From Campylobacterales bacterium (GTDB lineage: Bacteria > Campylobacterota > Campylobacteria > Campylobacterales > QNZT01), in contig DQTU01000072.1 in assembly GCA_015662615.1 (NCBI GenBank), positions 1-6,207 on the forward strand: DNA of 6,207 bases, written 5' to 3'. The notes beneath the pieces were generated by a model. The model searched no databases. It saw nothing but the letters and a program-made list of their open reading frames with translations, and was not told where the DNA came from. Of this stretch, positions 1 to 6,086 are shown piece by piece. How positions within the stretch are numbered: the stretch's first letter is position 1; each line of letters opens with the position of its first letter. Position numbers and translations under genes: made by a program.

Positions 1-1
1 C

Positions 2-982
2 CTAAAGCAACCCCTGCAAGCCTATCAAAGCCGAAAATACATAAGAGTTTTTATCAATATTTTGCATTTTTTTAAGTGCATATTCTGCTTCTAAAAGGTG
101 TTTTAACAGTTTTTGATAAGTGGCTAAATTGATTTTTATACATTGTGCGGCTCTTATTTGTGCTAAGTTTTGAGGGAGTGGGAACCCTAAAATATCTAAG
201 ACATCATAACTTCCATGTATCTTTATATAGGAGTGAAACATAAAAAGCTGTACGATATAAGCTTGTAAAGCATTGATGATCTTAACCTCATCATGACCTC
301 CAGAATCTAGAAGTTTTTGCATCTCATTGGTAATATCCTCTTTTTGAAGCACCTTAGCGATAAATTCGTCCATTGCCATCTCTCCCATACCGTAGACATG
401 TTTGTCGATATCAGCAGCGTATATCTTTTTGTTTAAAATTGCTAACTTTGAGAGTTCATTGACACTTAAAGAGAGGTCTTCATTTTGTACCATAAAAAGG
501 TGTTGCAACGCATAATTGTCAACATCCAATGAAAGCTCATTTGCTCTGTGTTTTAAAACGCCGAGTGCATCTCCCATGTGAGGTTTGAAAAACCGTACAA
601 AATCTCCAGCTTTTTTCTTTGTAAAGCTTCTTGTTAACTCTTTGGCTACTTTATCTTCTCCGCTAAATTGGTACAGCAAGTGACTTGTAGAGTTTTTTTG
701 ACAAAGCCCCACCAAGATATCAAGCTCTTTTTTTGGGATTTTTTTATCCGTTCGGATATAGAGGATATTTACATCGCCAAACAAAGAGGGTTGAGCGATG
801 AAGTTTTTTGCACTTTCATAGTTGTATTCATCATAATAAAATGAGAGAATACCATCTTTTTCTCCAAGCATGGGTAAGATCTGTTTGGCATAAAAGGAAG
901 AAAAAAACTCCTCGCCATAAAGCAAAAGTGACTTGGGTAAAGCTCCATTTCGTATCGCGTTATCAAGATGATTTTTATACAT
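2..982 (-). CDS. holA: DNA polymerase III, delta subunit (clamp loader)
   Basis: This is the delta subunit of the replicative clamp loader, which opens the beta sliding clamp in the cytoplasm so that it can be placed on primed DNA. The 326-aa length is normal for the family. The N-terminal domain begins with a family-typical L-L-L-Y-G-E stretch (residues 19-24). Residues 65-69, P-S-L-F-G, match the position of the S-L-F element through which E. coli delta contacts the clamp. They are followed by a hydrophobic strand and a basic segment (about 72-90). The middle helical domain contains N-E-L-S-K-L-A (175-181), a common delta motif. The C-terminal collar domain spans roughly 205-326. There is no Walker A motif, as expected for delta. 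The ATG start at 982 lies inside the end of rnr (8-bp overlap) with only a weak upstream GAAG, suggesting translational coupling. The TAG stop sits at the very edge of the window. In relatives rpsF-ssb-rpsR often follow, but that lies outside the window. Confidence 0.9.
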   Translation of the reverse strand: MYKNHLDNAIRNGALPKSLLLYGEEFFSSFYAKQILPMLGEKDGILSFYYDEYNYESAKNFIAQPSLFGDVNILYIRTDKKIPKKELDILVGLCQKNSTSHLLYQFSGEDKVAKELTRSFTKKKAGDFVRFFKPHMGDALGVLKHRANELSLDVDNYALQHLFMVQNEDLSLSVNELSKLAILNKKIYAADIDKHVYGMGEMAMDEFIAKVLQKEDITNEMQKLLDSGGHDEVKIINALQAYIVQLFMFHSYIKIHGSYDVLDILGFPLPQNLAQIRAAQCIKINLATYQKLLKHLLEAEYALKKMQNIDKNSYVFSALIGLQGLL

Positions 983-2858
983 CTTTTACTTCACGCTCTC
1001 TTATGGTTCCAATTATCTTACCCGTTGTGATATGAGCCTCTAAAATTTCAACCCTGACATGTTCAAAAAGTTCAGTATCGTTATCTATCAAGAATATTCT
1101 AGCACCGTTCATGATGCCCTCTTCTACTTTTGCGATAGGGGTACGATCCGTTTCTACGACCACTGCACTCAAAAGCTCACCTTCATGCTCTTTTGCCCAG
1201 CGTGCGTATTTTCTATCTGCATAATCCCAAGCTACTTTTGCACTCTCCCTTTCAAGGATACTTACACGACTTGCGACAATTTCAATACTTTTCAAAAGAT
1301 ACTCTTGAAGCTTTTTATCATGGTTTTTTATTGCTCTCAAAAGCCTGTGAACAATTAAATCGCTATATCTTCTGATAGGAGAAGTAAAATGCGTATACTG
1401 TTCAAATCCAAGCCCAAAATGCCCAAGGTTTTCATGAGAATAAACTGCCTGTTTTTGTGCTCTGATGATAAGCTTATCCACTTCCGTTCGCATATCTTTC
1501 TCATCCGCAGCTCTTTGCAGTGCTCTTATCGTTTCATAGATATTTTCATTCATTTCGGCATAGACACCGATAATGGCAAGGTCATCCATCATCTCTTCGA
1601 TACGCTCTAGTGAGGGTTGGTCATGAATTCTAAAGATACCTTTTTCAAAAGCATGAGCAGCGGCTTTGTTGGCTAAAAGCATCGCATCTTCTATGAAAGC
1701 GTGAGAAGGGGTTTCATGCTCCTCTTTGATATCGATAAGGTTTTGATTTTCATCTAGTGTCATGCTAAAGTCAGAAGAACGAAATTCACAGCCATTGGCT
1801 AATCTTTTGGTTCTAAATTTTCCTAACAATTTATTTAACGGTAAAAGGTACTCTAATATCACATCATCAACTGCATCTTTTTCACTAAAATCCCCAGCCA
1901 AAAACAGGTCAATTTGATCATAGGTGTATCTTCTTTTTGAGTGGATAACCGCTTCTATCATCTCCTCTTTAACCACTTTGACATTTTTCTCATCTAAAGT
2001 CATCTTATAAACAAACGCAAGCCTATCCACTTCTGGTTTTAAAGAGCAGATATTTTCACTCAAAGACCTTGGTAACATGGGAATACTTTTATGTGGAAAG
2101 TAAATAGAGAAACCTCTCTCTTTTGCCTCTTTGTCAATTTGCCCCATCTCTGTTACATAAGTGCTAACATCCGCAATAGCAACATAAAGAGCTCTCTCTT
2201 TCATATCAAAGTAGATTGCATCATCAAAATCTTTTGCCGTAGGAGGATCGATGGTACAAAACGCCAAATTTGTCAGATCAACACGATCTGGATACATACT
2301 CTTATCTACACTATCACCATAGCTTTTTGCTTCAAGTTCTGCAATTTCAGAAAAAAACTCTTTTTTATTGTAAATTGCCAATGAGATCTTTTCATCTACT
2401 TTAGGATCATCTAAAACACCCAAAACTTCTACGATGATGTCTGTGTAATTGTCTATTTTAAACACTGTTCCGATAGAGAGTTCTTTAAGTGCTTTTTGAC
2501 TGGCTGCAAGTGTAACGGGGATGTCTGTTTTGATATTAAAACCCAATACTTGGTTGCCTACCATCTTGGTATAAGCAACCGTTGTATCAAACTCTTTTTT
2601 TAAGACTTCAATTACTTTTGCTTTGGGGCGACCGCCTTTTTTAAAGACCCGTTTCGCAAGGACGATATCTCCTCTGACCGCACCTTCTAGGTCATAAGGC
2701 TCAATGACCATATCTTTAGACTCTTTAACGCTAAATTCACTCAAATATCCTGTTCCTGTGCGTGCGATATCCACCAGACCAAAACGATATTTTGAATCAA
2801 GTTTGTAGATATCATCATGGAATTTTAGGGCTTTTAACCGCACAAGTTTATCAATCAA
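975..2858 (-). CDS. rnr: RNase R / VacB-type 3'-5' exoribonuclease (start uncertain)
   Basis: This is a processive, metal-dependent 3'-5' exoribonuclease of the RNase II/RNB superfamily, which degrades structured RNA in the cytoplasm. Numbered from the TTG at 2858 (627 aa), a cold-shock/OB-type N-terminal half covers about 20-160. The RNB catalytic domain covers about 190-510, with the metal-binding cluster T-I-D-P-P-T-A-K-D-F-D-D (202-213; Asp 204, 210, 212, 213). The RNB signature H-F-T-S-P-I-R-R-Y-S-D-L (490-501) is intact. A short, diverged S1-like domain occupies about 558-624. The protein is shorter than E. coli RNase R (about 813 aa) because it lacks the long N-terminal helix-turn-helix region and Lys-rich tail, as is usual for campylobacterotal members. 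TTG at 2858 has no Shine-Dalgarno sequence. The frame stays open upstream to 2939, and a homologous-looking N-terminus suggests the true start is near 2927. The gene overlaps holA at its 3' end and follows the lipoprotein gene in the same frame. Confidence 0.92.
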   Translation of the reverse strand: MIDKLVRLKALKFHDDIYKLDSKYRFGLVDIARTGTGYLSEFSVKESKDMVIEPYDLEGAVRGDIVLAKRVFKKGGRPKAKVIEVLKKEFDTTVAYTKMVGNQVLGFNIKTDIPVTLAASQKALKELSIGTVFKIDNYTDIIVEVLGVLDDPKVDEKISLAIYNKKEFFSEIAELEAKSYGDSVDKSMYPDRVDLTNLAFCTIDPPTAKDFDDAIYFDMKERALYVAIADVSTYVTEMGQIDKEAKERGFSIYFPHKSIPMLPRSLSENICSLKPEVDRLAFVYKMTLDEKNVKVVKEEMIEAVIHSKRRYTYDQIDLFLAGDFSEKDAVDDVILEYLLPLNKLLGKFRTKRLANGCEFRSSDFSMTLDENQNLIDIKEEHETPSHAFIEDAMLLANKAAAHAFEKGIFRIHDQPSLERIEEMMDDLAIIGVYAEMNENIYETIRALQRAADEKDMRTEVDKLIIRAQKQAVYSHENLGHFGLGFEQYTHFTSPIRRYSDLIVHRLLRAIKNHDKKLQEYLLKSIEIVASRVSILERESAKVAWDYADRKYARWAKEHEGELLSAVVVETDRTPIAKVEEGIMNGARIFLIDNDTELFEHVRVEILEAHITTGKIIGTIREREVKDV

Positions 2859-2939
2859 CTCTTGATCTGAATTGATGATGTCTTTTTGCTCAATACCTTG
2901 GGTAATCTTTAAAAGAAGCTCTTTGATAATAACTCGCTT
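2859..2939 (-). other. Probable N-terminal extension of rnr, non-AUG start
   Basis: Twenty-seven sense codons link the lipoprotein stop (TAA at 2940-2942) to the TTG at 2858 in the rnr frame, with no stop and no ATG, GTG or CTG. From the ATC codon at 2925-2927 they read (I/M)-K-E-L-L-L-K-I-T-Q-G-I, followed by a charged stretch. This resembles the hydrophobic, G-containing N-terminus that I remember for Helicobacter RNase R, and the spacing to the later conserved Tyr and Gly also fits. An AAGCGAG sequence lies 5 nt before the ATC (2 nt before the preceding ATT) and is an imperfect Shine-Dalgarno match. Initiation at ATC or ATT is rare but known in bacteria (infC, pcnB). This start is inferred, not proven. 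Confidence 0.5.
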
Positions 2940-3122
2940 TTAAAAAGGAATAGCTGTATCGATAACAGTACCCACGCCAGATATGCTATCACCAACCACA
3001 TCAGGAGCGATAACATTTGTCACTGCTCCTACCGCTTTAAATGGTAATGCAACTACAGTCCCTACAATACATCCTGAAAATAGCAGAGCAATCAAAGACA
3101 AGAGAATAATTTTTAATTTCAT
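2940..3122 (-). CDS. Small lipoprotein of unknown function (60 aa)
   Basis: I do not recognise a named family. The 60-aa product starts with two Lys and a hydrophobic run ending in L-L-F-S-G-C (13-18). This is a good signal peptidase II lipobox, with Cys18 as the predicted lipidated residue, so the mature protein would be only about 43 residues attached to a membrane. The mature part is small-residue-rich, with V-A-L-P-F-K-A-V-G-A-V (24-34) and a P-D-V-V-G-D-S-I-S-G-V-G segment (40-51). The ends L-P-F-K and A-I-P-F partly echo one another. Similar short Val/Gly-rich lipoproteins are widespread in proteobacteria without assigned function. The ATG has a Shine-Dalgarno AAGGA 9 nt upstream and an extended -10 element before that. 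It is the first gene of the leftward unit and ends in the same frame as rnr. It is a real gene judging from lipobox, RBS and promoter together. Confidence 0.8.
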   Translation of the reverse strand: MKLKIILLSLIALLFSGCIVGTVVALPFKAVGAVTNVIAPDVVGDSISGVGTVIDTAIPF

Positions 3123-3129
3123 AATTTTA

Positions 3130-3144
3130 AATCCTTATAGGATT
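3130..3144. repeat. Perfect 6-bp inverted repeat over RBS/start site
   Basis: AATCCT-TAT-AGGATT is a perfect dyad with 6-bp arms and a 3-bp spacer. One arm contains the Shine-Dalgarno sequence of the lipoprotein gene, and the dyad straddles the inferred transcription start. It could be a DNA operator. It could act as an RBS-masking hairpin only if transcription starts further upstream than predicted. Its length is modest enough that chance is possible. Confidence 0.35.
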
Positions 3145-3153
3145 ATTTTAGCA
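3145..3153 (-). promoter_or_regulatory. Extended -10 promoter of lipoprotein-rnr-holA unit
   Basis: Read leftward, the sequence is TGCTAAAAT, an extended -10 (TGn plus a 5/6 match to TATAAT), with no clear -35 box. A missing -35 is usual for sigma70 promoters in this phylum. Transcription would start near 3138, about 15 nt before the lipoprotein ATG, just ahead of the Shine-Dalgarno sequence (AAGGAT, 3131-3136). Confidence 0.5.
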
Positions 3154-3184
3154 CAAAAGAGTAAAATTTAGAGAAACCCTTAAC

Positions 3185-3200
3185 ACATTTTAAAAAATGT
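3185..3200. repeat. 7-bp inverted repeat, possible operator
   Basis: ACATTTT-AA-AAAATGT is a perfect dyad with 7-bp arms and a 2-bp spacer. It is centred about 55 bp upstream of the inferred start of the leftward transcript, an appropriate place for an activator site or an UP-like element. The 2-bp loop is too tight for a normal RNA hairpin, so a protein-binding site is the likelier role if it has one. Confidence 0.35.
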
Positions 3201-3241
3201 CGATATTTATATCTCTTTATTCTGATCAATAATCTGATGAA

Positions 3242-3260
3242 ATTGAAGAAAAAATTCAAT
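3242..3260. repeat. 6-bp inverted repeat upstream of protease promoter
   Basis: ATTGAA and TTCAAT flank a 7-bp A-rich spacer. The centre lies about 69 bp upstream of the inferred protease transcription start. In AT-rich DNA a repeat of this size is weak evidence on its own. Confidence 0.25.
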
Positions 3261-3307
3261 ATATTTAACTATCAAAAAACATGGTAAAAATCGTTACTTT
3301 TTTGTTG

Positions 3308-3313
3308 TATACT
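3308..3313 (+). promoter_or_regulatory. Candidate -10 box for S8 protease
   Basis: TATACT matches TATAAT at 5 of 6 positions. It is preceded by a T-run (TTTTTTG) about 5-10 bp upstream, the arrangement typical of campylobacterotal sigma70 promoters, which lack a -35 box. Transcription would start near 3320, giving a leader of roughly 29 nt before the GTG start. Confidence 0.45.
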
Positions 3314-3348
3314 ATTTTAAAATATTAATAAAATTACAAGGTAAATAA

Positions 3349-4758
3349 GTGATTAAAAAAACGTTTATAATAATTCTAACTCTTATTTTTGCTTCCACTT
3401 CACTTTATGCTGATTTTTATTATAGCGGTGGTAAAAAGCATATTCTAAAAAAAGTTAAAACTAGTAGAGCTCTTGGCACAAATAGTGAATACTCATTTCA
3501 AACAGAACTTGGAGAAACGATTACTGTAAACAGAGGGATTATTGTTGCATTTTCAGATAAAAATATACGAAAGGTAATTGAGCAAAAATATAATCTTTAC
3601 TTTGTAAAAACCTTAACAGATGAAATGTTTTTATATAGGATAAAAGATGTTTCCAAAACAGTTGAAACTGCAAACCTTATCTATGAAGAGGATGGAGTAG
3701 AGTTTTGTCATCCTGATTTTCAAAGAACTAAAAAGAATAGAGCCATTACTAATGATCCATATGCGGGTAATTCATGGCATCTACTTGATACTAGATATAG
3801 AGATGGTGGTGATGTAAACATTGAACAAGCTTGGAGATATACAAAAGGTGCTGGTGTTAAAGTTGCCATATACGATAAAGGTATTGATTTAGATCATCCA
3901 GATCTTAGAGAAAATATCTTCGCATTTAAAAACTATAATGATCCTGATTCAGATATCCCCTATTCTGATAATGATACACAATGGCACGGTACAGCATGTG
4001 CAGGAATACTTTCAGCCAGAGAAAATAGAGTTGGAAGTGTTGGAATTGCACCACTTTCAAGCCTATATGCAGTGGGTTACTCAGAAAACAATATTTCAAA
4101 AGACATTGAAGCGTACATGTGGATGATGGATGAAAATGTGAGTGTTATTAATAATAGTTGGGGTTCTTACTCCGCTCTTGATGCTTACACAGCTATCTTT
4201 AAACTTCTTGCAACAAAAGGGAGAGATAATAAAGGAATTATCCTAATTTTTGCAGCAGGAAATAATTCAGAAAACTTAGATGAACAAGGTATCAATGACG
4301 AATCAGAGTCTCCATATGTCTTTTCAGTTGCTGCATCAACAAGACAAAACAGTATTGCATCCTATTCAAATTATGGAAAAGCTGTTGATTTTACTGCACC
4401 GGGGGGATCTAGTGGCGGCTCAGGTATCTTTACAACAGATGCAAGAGGATCAATAGGTTATAATGGTGGTGATTATAATCAAAATTTTATCGGCACCTCA
4501 GCTGCTGCCCCAATCGTATCAGGAACGGTAGCACTCATGATTGCAGCTAATCCAAAACTTACTAGAGATAATATATTTAAAATTTTAAAATTTACTGCAA
4601 GCAAAAAAGGTAACTACCCTTATGATGAAAATGGACACAATGTTCACTGGGGATATGGAAAAATTGATGCAGGACGTGCTGTAGAAGTTGCTTACTCATA
4701 TGGAAACTCAAATCTTAAAAATTTTGCACGAACTATGTTTAATGCATTGATCAACTAA
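3349..4758 (+). CDS. Secreted subtilisin/kexin-like serine protease (S8)
   Basis: This is a subtilase predicted to be exported and to cleave proteins in the periplasm or outside the cell. The GTG start has AAGG 7 nt upstream. Residues 1-21 form a Sec signal peptide ending S-L-Y-A, with cleavage before Asp22. Residues about 22-145 look like a propeptide of the inhibitor type common in bacterial S8 enzymes, ending H-P-D-F (121-124) and W-H-L (143-145). The catalytic domain (about 150-450) has all expected residues: Asp176 (I-Y-D-K-G-I-D), His213 (W-H-G-T-A-C-A-G), oxyanion Asn305 (A-A-G-N-N) and Ser384 (G-T-S-A-A-A-P). N-S-W-G (269-272), A-S-Y-S-N-Y-G-K, T-T-D and H-W-G-Y-G-K-I-D-A-G resemble kexin/furin-type S8 proteins, but there is no P domain. 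Lys177 after the catalytic Asp is less usual than Thr, Ser or Asp. There are only two cysteines (120, 217). The substrate is unknown and no partner gene is visible. Confidence 0.92.
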   Translation: MIKKTFIIILTLIFASTSLYADFYYSGGKKHILKKVKTSRALGTNSEYSFQTELGETITVNRGIIVAFSDKNIRKVIEQKYNLYFVKTLTDEMFLYRIKDVSKTVETANLIYEEDGVEFCHPDFQRTKKNRAITNDPYAGNSWHLLDTRYRDGGDVNIEQAWRYTKGAGVKVAIYDKGIDLDHPDLRENIFAFKNYNDPDSDIPYSDNDTQWHGTACAGILSARENRVGSVGIAPLSSLYAVGYSENNISKDIEAYMWMMDENVSVINNSWGSYSALDAYTAIFKLLATKGRDNKGIILIFAAGNNSENLDEQGINDESESPYVFSVAASTRQNSIASYSNYGKAVDFTAPGGSSGGSGIFTTDARGSIGYNGGDYNQNFIGTSAAAPIVSGTVALMIAANPKLTRDNIFKILKFTASKKGNYPYDENGHNVHWGYGKIDAGRAVEVAYSYGNSNLKNFARTMFNALIN

Positions 4759-4814
4759 ACCCTATTAAAGAGTTTTTCAGTATTATTCTACTTTATAACT
4801 TTTAAGGGAGCACC
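4759..4814 (+). promoter_or_regulatory. Short gap before gltX; weak promoter, strong RBS
   Basis: The 56-bp gap holds no recognisable intrinsic terminator, so protease transcripts may continue into gltX. A TATTAT at 4781-4786 behind a T-run could serve as a -10 box for a separate gltX promoter. The gltX Shine-Dalgarno sequence AAGGGAG (4804-4810) sits 4 nt before the ATG and supports the start at 4815. Confidence 0.35.
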
Positions 4815-6086
4815 ATGTACCGTTTTGCACCTTCCCTCACTGGAGATATGCACATAGGAAATCTTCGCGTAGCACTATTTAATTTTATCTGCTCACAACA
4901 AACATGTGAGAAATTTATCATCCGAATTGAAGATGCTGATAAAGAGCGTAATATCGAAGGAAAAGACAGAGAGATTTTAGAGATTTTAAATCTTTTTGGC
5001 ATCACTTATGATCAAGTTTTATACCAAAGTGAAAATCTGAAATTTCATAGACAATTAGGCTCTAAACTTCTGATGGATGGCAATGCCTTTTCATGTTTCT
5101 GTACGCCTGAAATACTTGAGAAAAAAATAGCATATAGATATGATGGAACGTGCAAAAAACTTAGTGATGATGAAGTCATAGGCAATGAAAACCCTTTTGT
5201 TATTCGTATAAAAGAACCTAATGAAGCGGTAGATTTTACCGACTTAATCAACGGCGATATGAAATTTAAACCTAAAGATATTGATGATTTTGTAATCCTT
5301 AGAGTAGATAAAACTCCAACTTACAACTTCGCATGTGCTGTTGATGATATGCTGCATAATATCGGCGTTATCATCAGAGGAGAGGATCACCTCTCAAATA
5401 CACCGAAACAAGAGCTTATACGCAAATATTTAGGGTATACAGATAAAGTAGAGTATGCCCATATTCCTAACATTCTAAATGACGCAGGTGAAAAAATGGG
5501 CATGCATGATGATGCTTTAAGTGTCAAATGGCTTCTTGAAGAGGGATTTTTACCTAGTACTATTATCAACTATCTTATTCTTATCGGGAATAAAACACCA
5601 ACAGAGATTTTCACACTCAAAGATGCAATAGAGTGGTTTGATATCAAAAATATCTCAAAATCACCAGCACGATTTGACATGGGGAAACTAAGAGAGTTAA
5701 ATCGTGAACATATTAAACTGCTTGATCCACTAGAGCTTTCAAAGTTTATAGGGTATTCCAGCAGAGATATTGGAGAACTTGCAAAAGTTTATTTAGAAGA
5801 AGCAAGTACAATTAATGAAATAAAAGATAAAATTGATACAATATTTGCAATAAAAACATGTGAAGATTTTGCTGAGGAGTTTGAGATCCTTAAAAATGCT
5901 TATAAAGATTTGCCATACTTTAAAGAGTTTGATGTATTCAAAACAAGTTTAGAAGAAAAAAGTGGATTGAAGAGTGAAAAGTTTTTCAAACCATTAAGGG
6001 TGCTTCTCACAGGAGCTGAAAGTGGACCAAACTTAAGCGAGATTTATCCGCATATAAAAAACTATTTAGGAGAAATAATAAAATGA
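4815..6086 (+). CDS. gltX: Glutamyl-tRNA synthetase, GluRS2 type, altered KMSKS loop
   Basis: This class Ib synthetase family ligates glutamate to tRNA. The GluRS2 type in Helicobacter charges tRNA-Gln, and GatCAB then amidates the Glu. Its 423 aa is close to the H. pylori GluRS2 length (about 439). The type is shown by D-M-H-I-G-N-L-R (11-18), D-K-E-R-N-I-E-G-K (42-50), C-F-C (94-96) with Y-R-Y-D-G-T-C (107-113) as a probable zinc arm, T-P-T-Y-N-F-A-C (167-174), R-G-E-D-H-L-S-N-T-P-K-Q (188-199) and a family-like C-terminus (F-F-K-P-L-R, 390-395). The oddity is K-M-G-M-H (227-231) where K-M-S-K-R is expected, which removes the lysine that contacts ATP phosphates. Leu8 (for Pro), Ala41 (for Thr) and a zinc arm about 8-12 residues short are further departures. 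The gene has a strong RBS, no frameshift, and overlaps yggT. Catalytic competence is doubtful; a specialised or decaying paralogue is possible. Confidence 0.88.
   Translation: MYRFAPSLTGDMHIGNLRVALFNFICSQQTCEKFIIRIEDADKERNIEGKDREILEILNLFGITYDQVLYQSENLKFHRQLGSKLLMDGNAFSCFCTPEILEKKIAYRYDGTCKKLSDDEVIGNENPFVIRIKEPNEAVDFTDLINGDMKFKPKDIDDFVILRVDKTPTYNFACAVDDMLHNIGVIIRGEDHLSNTPKQELIRKYLGYTDKVEYAHIPNILNDAGEKMGMHDDALSVKWLLEEGFLPSTIINYLILIGNKTPTEIFTLKDAIEWFDIKNISKSPARFDMGKLRELNREHIKLLDPLELSKFIGYSSRDIGELAKVYLEEASTINEIKDKIDTIFAIKTCEDFAEEFEILKNAYKDLPYFKEFDVFKTSLEEKSGLKSEKFFKPLRVLLTGAESGPNLSEIYPHIKNYLGEIIK

Larger units (their letters stand above)
3123..3348. promoter_or_regulatory. Divergent AT-rich intergenic control region
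   Basis: This 226-bp non-coding stretch separates the leftward lipoprotein-rnr-holA unit from the rightward S8 protease. It contains candidate sigma70 promoters at both ends and three short inverted repeats between or over them. TCTGAT also occurs twice, 12 bp apart (3221-3226 and 3233-3238). I see no tRNA, no convincing small-RNA terminator and no credible ORF. Confidence 0.65.

Noticed and set aside
769..2384. Open frames on the plus strand across rnr and the start of holA (e.g. 808-1035, 1059-1358, 2091-2384)
   Set aside because: They lie antisense to strongly conserved coding sequence, have no RBS or domain-like features, and have Cys/Phe/His-rich, unprotein-like compositions typical of reverse-frame translation.
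2983..3171. Plus-strand frame opposite the lipoprotein gene
   Set aside because: The opposite strand carries a lipobox, RBS and promoter; this frame has none of these and runs into intergenic DNA.
3185..3200. The 7-bp dyad as an intrinsic terminator
   Set aside because: The stem is almost entirely A-T with a 2-base loop, and no gene on either strand ends nearby.
3938..4126. 62-aa frame inside the protease gene
   Set aside because: Lies in an alternative frame over the catalytic Asp-His region; no RBS or recognisable sequence, so it is a shadow.
4794..4799. TATAAC as a -10 box for gltX
   Set aside because: It would place the transcription start at about 4806, inside the Shine-Dalgarno sequence, so it is unlikely to drive normal gltX expression.
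4802..5569. Minus-strand frames opposite gltX (4802-5005, 5045-5251, 5387-5569)
   Set aside because: Each is a reverse-frame shadow of conserved synthetase sequence, without start signals or family resemblance.
4815..6086. gltX as an outright pseudogene
   Set aside because: The frame is full length without stops or frameshifts, with a strong RBS and a coupled downstream gene, so only the active-site changes hint at loss of activity.
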